From NCBI RefSeq assembly GCF_037975245.1, contig NC_092579.1, forward strand, positions 31,076,666-31,140,665: a stretch of DNA of 64,000 nucleotides, in the 5' to 3' direction. This document shows positions 1-7,283 of the stretch, piece by piece. A program made the translations under genes and the position numbers. The stretch comes from Apostichopus japonicus. Its lineage: Eukaryota > Echinodermata > Holothuroidea > Aspidochirotida > Stichopodidae. The notes below the pieces were generated by a model. That model ran no database searches. It saw only the letters and a program-made list of their open reading frames with translations, and had not been told where the DNA came from. How positions within the stretch are numbered: the first letter of the stretch is position 1; every line of letters starts with the position of its first letter.

Positions 1-75
1 GCTTTATAGGAGACTTCCCGTCACACTGTAAATTGTGATGAAACAAATAAATATACAAATACAAATACTCTTACT
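1..75 (+). mobile_element. possible 3' tail of a non-LTR retrotransposon
   Basis: The first bases read like the extreme 3' end of an invertebrate LINE. A short trailing sequence runs into TGTGATGAAACAAATAAA and then an A-rich tail of ATACAA/AAATAC units (about 48-67). Jockey/CR1/L2-type elements often end in such short A-rich repeats. No coding part is visible because the window begins here, so this is inferred from the tail alone. It could equally be anonymous A-rich sequence. Confidence 0.3.
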
Positions 76-807
76 GTCGTAATACTAGTTGTTGAAGCCT
101 AGCCTAGTACCGAGTAGTAGTAGTGCCTATGGCCCTATGCCTATCCCCAACTCACACAGCTTGGTAGGCCTCTAGACCGTCATGCAGTTGAAATTTTGTC
201 TCCCAAATCTTTCGTCTTTGTACTTTGGTAGTCAAACCAAAGAAACGAACTCCATCTCCATTTCGCTGGCTACATCAGGCCGCACCGCAAGGCAATATGG
301 TTTCTTTAAAACAATACAAAACCATTGTTAGCCTACGCATGGCAGTGTCGTCTGCACATTGCCAAAAGTTTTTTGATTTAGGGTGGCATACTCCTATTAG
401 AGTCGATATCCATCCGCCCGATTGTTATTCTATCTCAGGAAAAGTTCCAAAAGCAGCAGGAGAACATCTCTTTTTTTGACCCGTTATCAATCATGATCTT
501 GGTTTTTTTTTTGTAGCTTGCATGTTGAAGAACATGAATGAAAGTACATGTGGAGCCAAAATTGGGTCAATTTAAAGGCATTGAAGAGTCGCCCCAAACC
601 ACGTTCGGCGATCTGAAAACAGTACAGTAATGAACGTGATACTTTGTTACCTTTAGCTGGACCTGAGATGTCCATCGCTGTATTATCTGTACACTATGAT
701 GTAGGTATTGACCGCAGCTGTATGTACTGACTGTAGACTAGTGTCTAATTACCGATGGTAGCAAGCTGTGTGTGTGTATTTTCTGGGATCGATGGTGGTG
801 TCTTTTG
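76..807. other. intergenic or intronic sequence without recognised gene
   Basis: No feature is recognised. An open frame at 225-479 on the plus strand (84 codons) starts just after an acceptor-like TTTGGTAG. It has no recognisable domain, low-complexity help or matching donor, so it is not called as an exon. The minus frame at 487-675 also has no recognisable content. Confidence 0.5.
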
Positions 808-885
808 ATATATATAATATTATATTTAATATATTTAATATTTATTATAAAAAATTATAAATTTTATATATATTTAATATATATA

Positions 886-931
<46 letters not shown>

Positions 932-953
932 CAATATATATATATATATATAT
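808..953. repeat. AT-rich microsatellite tract with internal (TG)n
   Basis: About 146 bp consists almost only of A and T: TATAT, TTAATAT and (TA)n runs. A (TG)n run lies at about 920-932, followed by another (TA)n run ending at 953. A short ACT/ACA-rich stretch follows at about 1,009-1,032. These are simple repeats. The open frame read through them on the minus strand is a translation of the microsatellite and not a gene. Confidence 0.9.
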
Positions 954-1118
954 GGTCTATCATAACGCGTGTGTGTATGGACCCCTTAAAAATTGTGCTA
1001 TGAAACCAACTACTACTACAACAACTACTACGGACGCACCCATCACTTCTTGAGATTGTTCCCATCTGCATGAAAACGCGCGCCCCACAAGCTCTAATTG
1101 CTACCCGATGAGTTACGA
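954..1118. other. left flank of the putative DNA transposon
   Basis: Unique sequence with no recognised gene. It ends at the left inverted terminus at 1,119. No clear target-site duplication is visible between the bases just before 1,119 and just after 6,409. If the true terminus is CACTC at 1,124, a 2-bp TA would flank both ends, but TA there is also part of the inverted match, so the duplication length cannot be decided. Confidence 0.4.
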
Positions 1119-1144
1119 AACTACACTCTAAAAACCAAAGTGCT
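1119..1144 (+). repeat. left terminal inverted repeat
   Basis: 26 bp beginning AACTACACTCTAAAAAC. It pairs with the reverse complement of 6,384-6,409 at 24 of 26 positions (mismatches at bases 18 and 19). It includes the first AGTGCT hexamer at 1,139-1,144. Confidence 0.8.
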
Positions 1145-1302
1145 GAAAACAGCACATAGAGTGCTATTTTACAGCACTTTCCAAGAGCCCTGAGAGGGAC
1201 AGCACCCTAAGTGCTATAAATAACACTCTCAATGGTGCTAACTATACCAGCACCTGAAAAGTGCTGCAACAGTCCCGCACTTTAAGTGCTACCACCAGCA
1301 CT
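1139..1302. repeat. left subterminal AGTGCT/AGCACT cluster
   Basis: Exact copies start at 1,139, 1,160, 1,173, 1,210, 1,260, 1,285 and 1,297, in both orientations, with one-base variants such as GGTGCT and AGCACC between them. This density is far above the rest of the flank and is mirrored at the right end. The likely role is transposase binding, inferred by analogy with other DNA transposons. Confidence 0.75.
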
Positions 1303-2581
1303 GGAAAGAGCAAAGTAGGCACCTGTAAGTGCAAGTCCTTAGGTCAGTATTAGGGTGTACAGAGCACCACTAACTGTAGACTCAGAATCTGTATCACTTG
1401 CAAAATATGGAATGTAAAGGGTAGGTCAAAACACAGCATCTCCTGACTGAAATAAAAGGGAACACATTTCTTTTCTTTCTTTCTTTTATTGCTTCCTGTA
1501 CTTGAGAAATAAAAAATCATGAGTTAGACTTAAACCATATAGTGAAGACAGATTAGCTTAAGTATGTCAGCTAAGCCCTTTGTTTACTATAAAAATTTAA
1601 GGCTGTTGACCAGAAGTGCTAGAGTATATCCATGCATAGTGTTCTAGCCTAACTTTATGTTTACATTTAGCCATGGATGTTACTAAGTTAAAACATGATA
1701 TTAATTTACTGTATTAGTACTTAGTGATATTGACAGTAGATGGGACTATGCACCCCTAAAATCCAGTAAAATCCAGATTCCAACTGAAGAAGATCTCAGA
1801 TTGGACAAAAATTAAATAAATAAACAAACCATTTTTTACCACCCAATGAGGTTGAGTTTCCATGGTCTCATATTTTGAACATCTTCAAACCTATTCACTC
1901 CACTCTTTTCATGAAGTCAAATGAAAATAACACCAACTTGATCCCCAAATGGGTAAAAAATAAACTGAAACACTGAATATCCTTTAACAGTCTGAATGAA
2001 TGTTTTAAAACAAGATAAAAGTAACAGTGACAACACCCAATCAAGACTAAGTTAGATAAACCTACGCTCCCAAGGGCGAGCAAGTGCCTGACATATTGTG
2101 AGTCATTAATTATTAATGAGTAATTCATTGGAGTGGCTGTGGCTGAGATCTGGTGCAAGCAGTATCCCTCCCATGTTTATAAGCAACTTAAATTATCAAC
2201 TGTACAACCTGAATAACTGGTCAAAACTTGATTTATCCATCACAACCAGGTTCATCTGGAGATGATTTTAGAGATATATGTGGGTCTAAGTTGTGTAGTG
2301 GTCAGTTTTGTATTTGTTTACCCTGTGTTGTAGGCCTTATAATTCTGTTAATGTCAAAAATCCAACTACACTTTATATAATAGCTACATACTAAGCTCTA
2401 AAGGATTACAAGAATTGAAACACTGATCCCAAAGATAAAACATACGGCATGTTTTTCTACTACAAAATGGCCATTGCAACTTACTTAAGAAACGTTATGA
2501 GAAATCATGAAAGAGATTAATGCTTGTAATTAAAACAAATAAATTTTCAGACATGCTTGCAAAAAACTTTCCTTTATGCTT
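1303..2581 (-). other. 3' non-coding part of the element
   Basis: No open frame with recognisable content lies here. A pyrimidine-rich tract runs at about 1,468-1,490. On the minus strand AATAAA (complement of 1,485-1,490) is a possible polyadenylation signal for the gene whose stop codon is at 2,582-2,584, which would give a 3' UTR of about 1.1 kb. A plus-strand AATAAA also occurs at 1,451-1,456, so the signal could be chance. Confidence 0.3.
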
Positions 2582-2938
2582 TTAAACTAAACTGTGAACA
2601 GTCTCTACTCCACATTTTGGCAAAGCAATCCTTATCTCCTTAACACGATTACTTATCTTTTGACCTGATGGAGGTATGCCATACACCACAGTTTGGATAA
2701 AGGTGTAGAAATCTGTGAGCTGCACCGCATATGCTACAATAAAAACATAATGAACTTTCATTAGAATATCTGTAGCTGCTACAATGCCACATGCTTGCCT
2801 GGAAACAGGTAGGGCAACTCCATCCAGAACTACAAAAAACTGCTGCAAGTCAGTCACATTGCTTCCAATGGCCAAGAGGTGTGGCTGTTTTCTGCTGAGT
2901 TGGCTTTTCTTTGCATATTCTTCCACATTTGTTCCGAT
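2582..2938 (-). CDS. terminal coding exon of an uncharacterised transposon-associated protein
   Basis: Minus-strand exon of 119 codons including the stop. It starts after a strong acceptor (pyrimidine tract CCTTTCTTCTTAG, with AG at 2,940-2,939). The protein begins IGTNVEEYAKKSQ and contains QPHLLAIGSN, then FFVVLDGVALP, then MKVHYVFIVAYAVQLTDFY and FIQTVVYGI, and ends shortly after a basic RVKEIR segment. This order (QP-LLA-G, then VLD--ALP, then K-HYVF---Y, then FIQT-VY-I, then RV-EIR) matches, from memory, the C-terminal region of a large uncharacterised family repeated in fish and invertebrate genomes, often auto-labelled sterile alpha motif protein 3-like. Its molecular function is unknown. 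The frame continues without interruption from the exon at 3,451-3,569. No internal stop or frameshift is seen, so this copy may be recent. Confidence 0.7.
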   Translation of the reverse strand: MGTNVEEYAKKSQLSRKQPHLLAIGSNVTDLQQFFVVLDGVALPVSRQACGIVAATDILMKVHYVFIVAYAVQLTDFYTFIQTVVYGIPPSGQKISNRVKEIRIALPKCGVETVHSLV

Positions 2939-3450
2939 CTAAGAAGAAAGGAAATTAATTCATGCATTAATTTCCAAAATAGTGCCGATTTCTCTAGTAA
3001 CCTCTGAAAACTTCAACTAGTCCAGCTGACAATTACTTCACATCCTGCTTGCATCACTAACCGTACTATTATGTATCTTGCCTGAACTGCTGCCTGGCTT
3101 GTGCCATATTTTAACCAAATATAAAATCCATATTAATAACTAACCAGCTACAAAAATATGCAAATATAACTTGATATATAATACAGGATTATCTGGCTCA
3201 GGTACAGAATAGTCTACATTAACCCACATCTGGATCAGATAGCTTTATGTGGTTGACTCTTATCTCCTGAAGGAAAGACACATTTAATAAGAGCACCTAC
3301 CTGGACCGCCCAGCACAGATTGAGCCAAGGGGCTGAGGCCTAGAGGACAGAATGTCAATACCAATATCCCCTAGGCTCAAATGGTTAAAGATTGATCACT
3401 CTGCATGAATTTTGGCAGATCTTTCCCACTCAACACACAAAACAACTTAC
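2939..3450 (-). other. intron between the last two coding exons
   Basis: About 512 bp on the minus strand. The donor is GTAAGT (complement of 3,445-3,450) and the acceptor is a pyrimidine tract ending TTAG. Both agree with GT-AG consensus, and removing the intron keeps the reading frame (phase 0) between the tryptophan-glutamine-proline end of the upstream exon and the IGTN start of the downstream exon. Confidence 0.7.
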
Positions 3451-3569
3451 TGGTTGCCAGGCGATGAAGTAACGGACATTGTCATCTCGACTGCATTTTC
3501 TACTTTTCCTTGTGTTGAAAGACGGCAATAGGTGAACCGATGCAAAGAGACCGTACCTGGATGCATGTT
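3451..3569 (-). CDS. internal coding exon of the same uncharacterised protein
   Basis: 119 bp on the minus strand, with acceptor TTTTCTTCTTTAG (AG at 3,571-3,570) and donor GTAAGT. Read with one base carried from an upstream exon, it encodes a peptide containing LFASVHLLPSF, then RKSRKCSRDD, then VRYFIAWQP. The hydrophobic HLLP motif followed by a basic stretch and then an F-x-x-x-QP or K-x-G segment is, from memory, the arrangement just upstream of the C-terminal part in the same uncharacterised family. The reading frame joins cleanly to 2,582-2,938. The open frame extends past the splice sites on both sides, but that extension has no family character. Confidence 0.65.
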
Positions 3570-4821
3570 CTAAAGAAGAAAATGAAAAGTTTCTTAATAA
3601 TGAAAAACATAAAAACAGATTACATATCTCAACAAAACAGATGTATATGTCAACAAAATAGTGTGACGTGTCAGTTAGTAATTGTTTGTTCCTACTACTT
3701 GCTCTAGAAATTGCAATATACAAATTACACATAGGCACTGCATGCCAAAAAAAAAAAAAAACATTCTGATATACTTTTATGTCCACTGAACCCAATTACA
3801 TAGGCCTATGTCAATTTCACAGTTATAGGTCTTTTCAAAGTCACTAAAATAAATATGGTGGAAGACTGAAGGATTTCTGGGATTCTTCTATAATTGAAAT
3901 TGGTTAGGCCAGGAAATTAATACTTTTGCTTATTGAATACACTGTTGGATGGAGGAAACTAAGGCATCAAGTGGTACAGTAACTCGTATCAATGAATGAA
4001 CCAAGCAAGTGGCTATACAGGTACAACCCTACACCACCAGACTTACAACATTGGTTCTAGAATGATTCTAGAATAATAACACACCCCTCCACCCACAGCG
4101 CTTTAACAGTACGTGGCTCAAGAAACAAATTTCCTTCAGTTTACCCTTACTCCACAGCTGGAATTAAAGCAAAAGTGAACAGGATTGCCAGCTTAATCAA
4201 TTTTAGTGAATGGGCCTAAGAACTGGCTACAAATTTAGACCCAATAGTTATAACCTTTGATCTGAAATCTGGATACAAGTTTTAATCCACTGATTTCAAC
4301 AATTTGCGAGCAATTTGATAATGATCTGGATATTTTTGATTCACACGCTGCAGCCTGAATTGACACTTAAATGATCTTTGACCTCAATTTTTGGATACAT
4401 TCGTGATGGGTCCCCTCCCATGGATCAGTTTAGCCAAGTTAGCTCCAGTACTTGAAAATTCACATAAGACTGCAGGAGATAATACCACTTAATGAACTAT
4501 CGTCAGACAGGTAGATGCCCACCAATCACATAAGCTCCCACCAGCTTCTATGGTGTCAGAACTTAAGTCTTCTTCAAAATCTAGATTGGAATGTAATTCA
4601 GTTTTAGTTTAATCACTTTCATTCATTTCTTCCATGTATGTTTAAAGAAAGTTGGGTACCAGACAAACTGTTAACAGCATTGCCACTTTTCTGTACATGA
4701 TTTCACCTATAGCAGTCTTTTAAAGAGCTAACATACCAAATATTCACTACAGAAAACTTGACTGAACTTGCACAATGAGAGTCACATGACTACAAAATGT
4801 TAGCACTTTTTTGAAACATAC
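3570..4821 (-). other. intron region, probably hiding one more exon
   Basis: About 1.25 kb between two coding exons. The exon at 4,822-4,986 ends in phase 0, but the exon at 3,451-3,569 needs one carried base. Directly joining them breaks the frame, so an additional short exon is expected here (or the upstream exon is dead). A GTAAGT at the complement of 4,041-4,046 is a candidate donor, but no coding segment was convincing. Confidence 0.35.
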
Positions 4822-4986
4822 CCTCAGACTTTTCTGTTTCTTCAAATTCAAACTGAAGGTCCCGCAGAGTTGAGTTGGTGAGTACATGCTATGTACTTCC
4901 AAATGAAGTGGGAATGTACCCTCCCATTTCATCAAAAAGTTATTGGCGACCTGATCTCCATACATCTGCTCAAAGTCTTGCAAAAT
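4822..4986 (-). CDS. upstream coding exon, probably of the same gene
   Basis: 165 bp (55 codons) on the minus strand. It lies between an acceptor (TTCTTTTACTTGTAG, AG at 4,988-4,987) and a donor GTATGT (complement of 4,816-4,821). It encodes ILQDFEQMYGDQVANNFLMK followed by W and a proline/leucine-rich stretch, ending near KKQKSLR. The pattern I-x-x-DF---(F/Y)GD-----L-KW is, from memory, found upstream of the C-terminal region in the same uncharacterised family, at about the expected distance. Its order and strand agree with the exons at 3,451-3,569 and 2,582-2,938. The start codon and any 5' exons are not located. Confidence 0.55.
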
Positions 4987-6175
4987 CTACAAGTAAAAGA
5001 ATAGAACAAGAAAACATGCAATGAATCCCAAAACATGTCAGGTCTCTTTCATTTTTCTGCAAAAGCTTGAGCCTATAAACAGTATAAAAAAAAGCATGTT
5101 TAAATTTTCACCTAAATTTGTTTCAAATTAATTGGAAAATTAAGCCTACCTATAGTCTTTCACTTTCCATGACAGAACATCTTAAGTGAAGCATATTTAC
5201 ATTGGGAGTCATCATTTCAAAAGAAAAGATACTTATAGTAGGCCTTCCTTGATAGGTGCAAACAAGGCAAACATTTGGGTACACAACATTAAGCGATGCA
5301 TGAAATATGGGAAACACTATGAAGGTCAAATAAGAATAGGATGTATACAATTACTCTGATCATTATTTTATTTTTACATTTACTTTAATTTTTCTTTAAA
5401 CCTGAATAACGTATGACTGTGAAGTATGGTTTGTACTTGTACTTTGTAGGCTACTTCATTTTGTAGTCGGCAATCACACACAGACCTTACACTGCAAAGT
5501 AACATTAAAAACACAACGTTAGCCCTGTTACCACAATAATGTTAGACCTAGGCTAGGCTACCACAAATTCAAAGCGTAATATGGAGTGACAGGCCGTCCA
5601 AAACGTTCTCTTGTGGTCGTCTAGCGGCCATCGGCTCATATTCTTTAGGCATTGGCATATAAACCAATACCAATACTTATTGCATTGGGCCTGCCTCTCT
5701 TATACGTTAAGACTCTGTGATGGCCACTTGTGCAATCGCAGTAGACTGTAGTACCAGTAGTACACCTCAATCGAATCGCCATTTGCGGCCATAAAGTTAG
5801 GCCTTATAAATGTTACAATAAGGAGGTCGGCTAGGCCTATATACGCCCAATCATAAACTTGGCATAGCCTAATGTTATATCAGAGCGCATTTGGCATTTA
5901 CATACGTGAATAGACCTATGAAATAAGTGGTAGGCTACCATCACTAAGACGTCGACAGAGGTATTATTTCAAGGAAATTCCCGACGTCATCAGCAAAGCT
6001 AGGTTATTGAAAACATGAATGATCACTCAAATTTCATGAAAGGTCGCCATATCAGCTTTCAAATATTCCTTACTCTGGAGAATATTCACAGATTTCAATT
6101 CAGAAACTTACGTCTGCCGGTGGAACGTTCATCACTTGTCACGTCTAGCGATGCGATATGCAACTATTTGGTTAT
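4987..6175 (-). other. 5' part of the element; start exon not located
   Basis: The minus strand should carry the first exon or exons and 5' UTR of the gene here. An open frame at 5,150-5,350 ends next to a GTAGGC that could be a weak donor, but its peptide is unremarkable. Several TAGGCCTA-like strings occur at 5,545-5,850. Nothing else is supported. Confidence 0.35.
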
Positions 6176-6225
6176 AACCAATAGCGTTGTTGCATGTTAC
6201 TGACGTCACCGCCTTCAGCCAATCA
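6176..6225 (-). promoter_or_regulatory. CRE and CCAAT motifs near the right end of the element
   Basis: A perfect palindromic TGACGTCA (CRE/ATF site) lies at 6,201-6,208, with CCAAT pentamers on either side at 6,178-6,182 and 6,219-6,223. A further GACGTCAT lies at about 5,983-5,990. In a minus-strand gene running away from the right terminus, this is where the promoter should be. The motifs are short, so the assignment is tentative. Confidence 0.4.
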
Positions 6226-6245
6226 AAAGTTAATACGAAACTTTC

Positions 6246-6389
6246 AGCACTTAACAAGTGCAGTGCGTCACAACTGCGGCGATAGCACTTTGGTATGGTG
6301 CAAGTTATTTAACACTTGAAGGTTGAGATACTAGCTCTTAAAGTGCTAATTGATGACTAGCACCGTGTTGGAGCTACTAAATTAGCACT
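6246..6389. repeat. right subterminal AGTGCT/AGCACT cluster
   Basis: Exact copies start at 6,246, 6,284, 6,342 and 6,384, with one-base variants (AGTGCA, AGTGCG, AACACT, AGCACC) between them. It mirrors the left cluster and supports reading 1,119-6,409 as a single mobile unit. Confidence 0.7.
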
Positions 6390-6409
6390 TCAGTTTTTAG
6401 AGTGTAGTT
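6384..6409 (-). repeat. right terminal inverted repeat
   Basis: Reverse complement of the left terminus at 24 of 26 positions. On the plus strand it ends GTTTTTAGAGTGTAGTT at 6,393-6,409. Confidence 0.8.
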
Positions 6410-6599
6410 AAAGACCTTCGCCCGTAGTACCAAAACCTTGACAAAATCCGACAACACACCCCTTCATCGATAACAAGTGATCGGGTTGTGTATTAGTGAC
6501 GTCTAGAGGTCGTCCACTAACCTACATGGAGTGTGACCACTCCCGATTTTGCAATTTCCAAGAACAGGGTCCGAAAATTTCCAAGAAATCCCAAGGACA
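6410..6599. other. unique spacer between transposon and LINE fragment
   Basis: About 190 bp with no recognised gene or repeat. The LINE frame cannot be traced reliably upstream of about 6,600. Confidence 0.4.
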
Positions 6600-7194
6600 C
6601 TGTTCTTTATGGATATATAGCAATATCTATTTTACCTCATAGCAATGAAAAAAATATCACTGGGTGTATTTATAGGTCACCACATATAGCTCTATAGACA
6701 ATTTTCACTCTGATATACAACATATCTTTAGCATACTAACGCAAAACCACTGCAACTCGTATATTATGGGAGATTATAATATTGGTTTAATGGATAACAA
6801 CAAATTCAATGATTTCCTGAATTTAGTCTACTCTAATGTTTTTTCCCCAGCAATTACCAAACCAACACGTATTAGCTCAACCCCAGAAACATTAATTGAT
6901 AACATCATAACAAATATACACTACTCTGTCACATCAGGATTTCTAATAACCGACTTAAGTGACCATTTCCCTATTTTCTTTGCAGTATGTGCCAAAAGAA
7001 ATAGAATGAATTCTCCTCTGCCAACATGAAAAAATTATTTCGAATATAAAAGACAATTCTTGGAACGTCGTTTTAGCCTATTCTGATGCAAATAATGCTT
7101 ATAAAAGCTTCTATGACTCTTTTAACTCAATTTACAATCATTGTTTCCCGAAACATCGCATTAGTAAAACTAAAAGACGTAAAAAGAATAAATG
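6600..7194 (+). pseudogene. truncated, frameshifted LINE ORF2 fragment (endonuclease C-terminal half and linker)
   Basis: The translated sequence shows the C-terminal motifs of an apurinic-like endonuclease from a Jockey/CR1/L2-type non-LTR retrotransposon. TGCIYRSPH lies at about 6,659-6,685, the YIMGDYNIGL block at about 6,760-6,789 (the GD-N catalytic motif), then SPAITKPTRIS and LIDNIITN (about 6,847-6,912), and SDHFPIFF (about 6,958-6,981), which contains the conserved S-D-H. The downstream linker NIKDNSW...YKSFYDSFNSIYN...FP (about 7,040-7,150) continues in a different frame. Two frame changes are needed, near 6,686-6,697 and near 7,000-7,028, and a stop follows the first intact segment at 7,027-7,029. 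The copy is therefore dead. The 5' endonuclease half and the whole reverse transcriptase are missing. The satellite takes over at about 7,195, before any RT motif. Confidence 0.85.
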
Positions 7195-7283
7195 GTATAA
7201 ATGTATGTTCGTTTCTACTACTCCAAAATACGTCACGCTCTCGAGGTACAGAGCACAGCCAACCGCGCCACGACAGCAGTTGA
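7195..7283 (-). repeat. first satellite monomer with an internal deletion
   Basis: The array opens with TATAAATGTATGTTCGTTTCTA, close to the TATAAATCTATGTTCGTTTCTA of ordinary monomers. It then jumps from CTACTACT directly to CCAAAATACG, missing about 69 bp that include the B-box-like element. This partial unit forms the junction with the LINE fragment. The exact breakpoint is blurred because the LINE bases just before it (AATGG) run into a TATAAAT shared by both. Confidence 0.75.

Larger units (their letters stand above)
1119..6409 (-). mobile_element. putative 5.29-kb DNA transposon with terminal inverted repeats and a spliced minus-strand gene
   Basis: The two ends are inverted copies. 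AACTACACTCTAAAAAC at 1,119-1,135 is repeated in reverse complement at 6,393-6,409. After two mismatches the match continues through AAGTGCT, giving 26 bp with 24 identities. Just inside each end the hexamer AGTGCT/AGCACT recurs: seven exact copies at 1,139-1,302 and four at 6,246-6,389, in both orientations. Such subterminal clusters are typical transposase-binding regions. The interior carries coding exons on the minus strand, and promoter-like motifs lie near the right end. The superfamily is not identified: the termini are not a clean hAT, piggyBac or Tc1/mariner match, and no catalytic triad could be read. The element may be autonomous with an unrecognised transposase, may carry a captured host gene, or may be a decayed copy. 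Confidence 0.65.

Noticed and set aside
225-479. 84-codon plus-strand open frame as an exon
   Set aside because: An acceptor-like sequence precedes it, but there is no recognisable domain, no supported donor and no partner exon.
874-1155. 93-codon minus-strand open frame
   Set aside because: Its C-terminal third is a translation of the AT/TG microsatellite, and it crosses the transposon terminus.
1895-2158. 87-codon minus-strand open frame inside the element
   Set aside because: No family character. It lies downstream of the gene's stop codon and has no splice or start support.
5150-5350. 66-codon minus-strand open frame as a 5' exon
   Set aside because: The position is suitable, but the peptide is unremarkable and the GTAGGC donor next to it is weak.
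6015-6203. 62-codon plus-strand open frame
   Set aside because: It lies over the promoter-like region of the minus-strand gene and has no recognisable content.
1119-6409. A firm superfamily name for the transposon (hAT, P, CACTA, Kolobok, PIF/Harbinger)
   Set aside because: The termini and flanks do not give an unambiguous target-site duplication, and no transposase catalytic motif was recognised.
7086-7283. 65-codon plus-strand open frame across the LINE/satellite junction
   Set aside because: It is in the wrong frame for the LINE linker, which reads in another frame over the same bases, and it then runs into satellite sequence.
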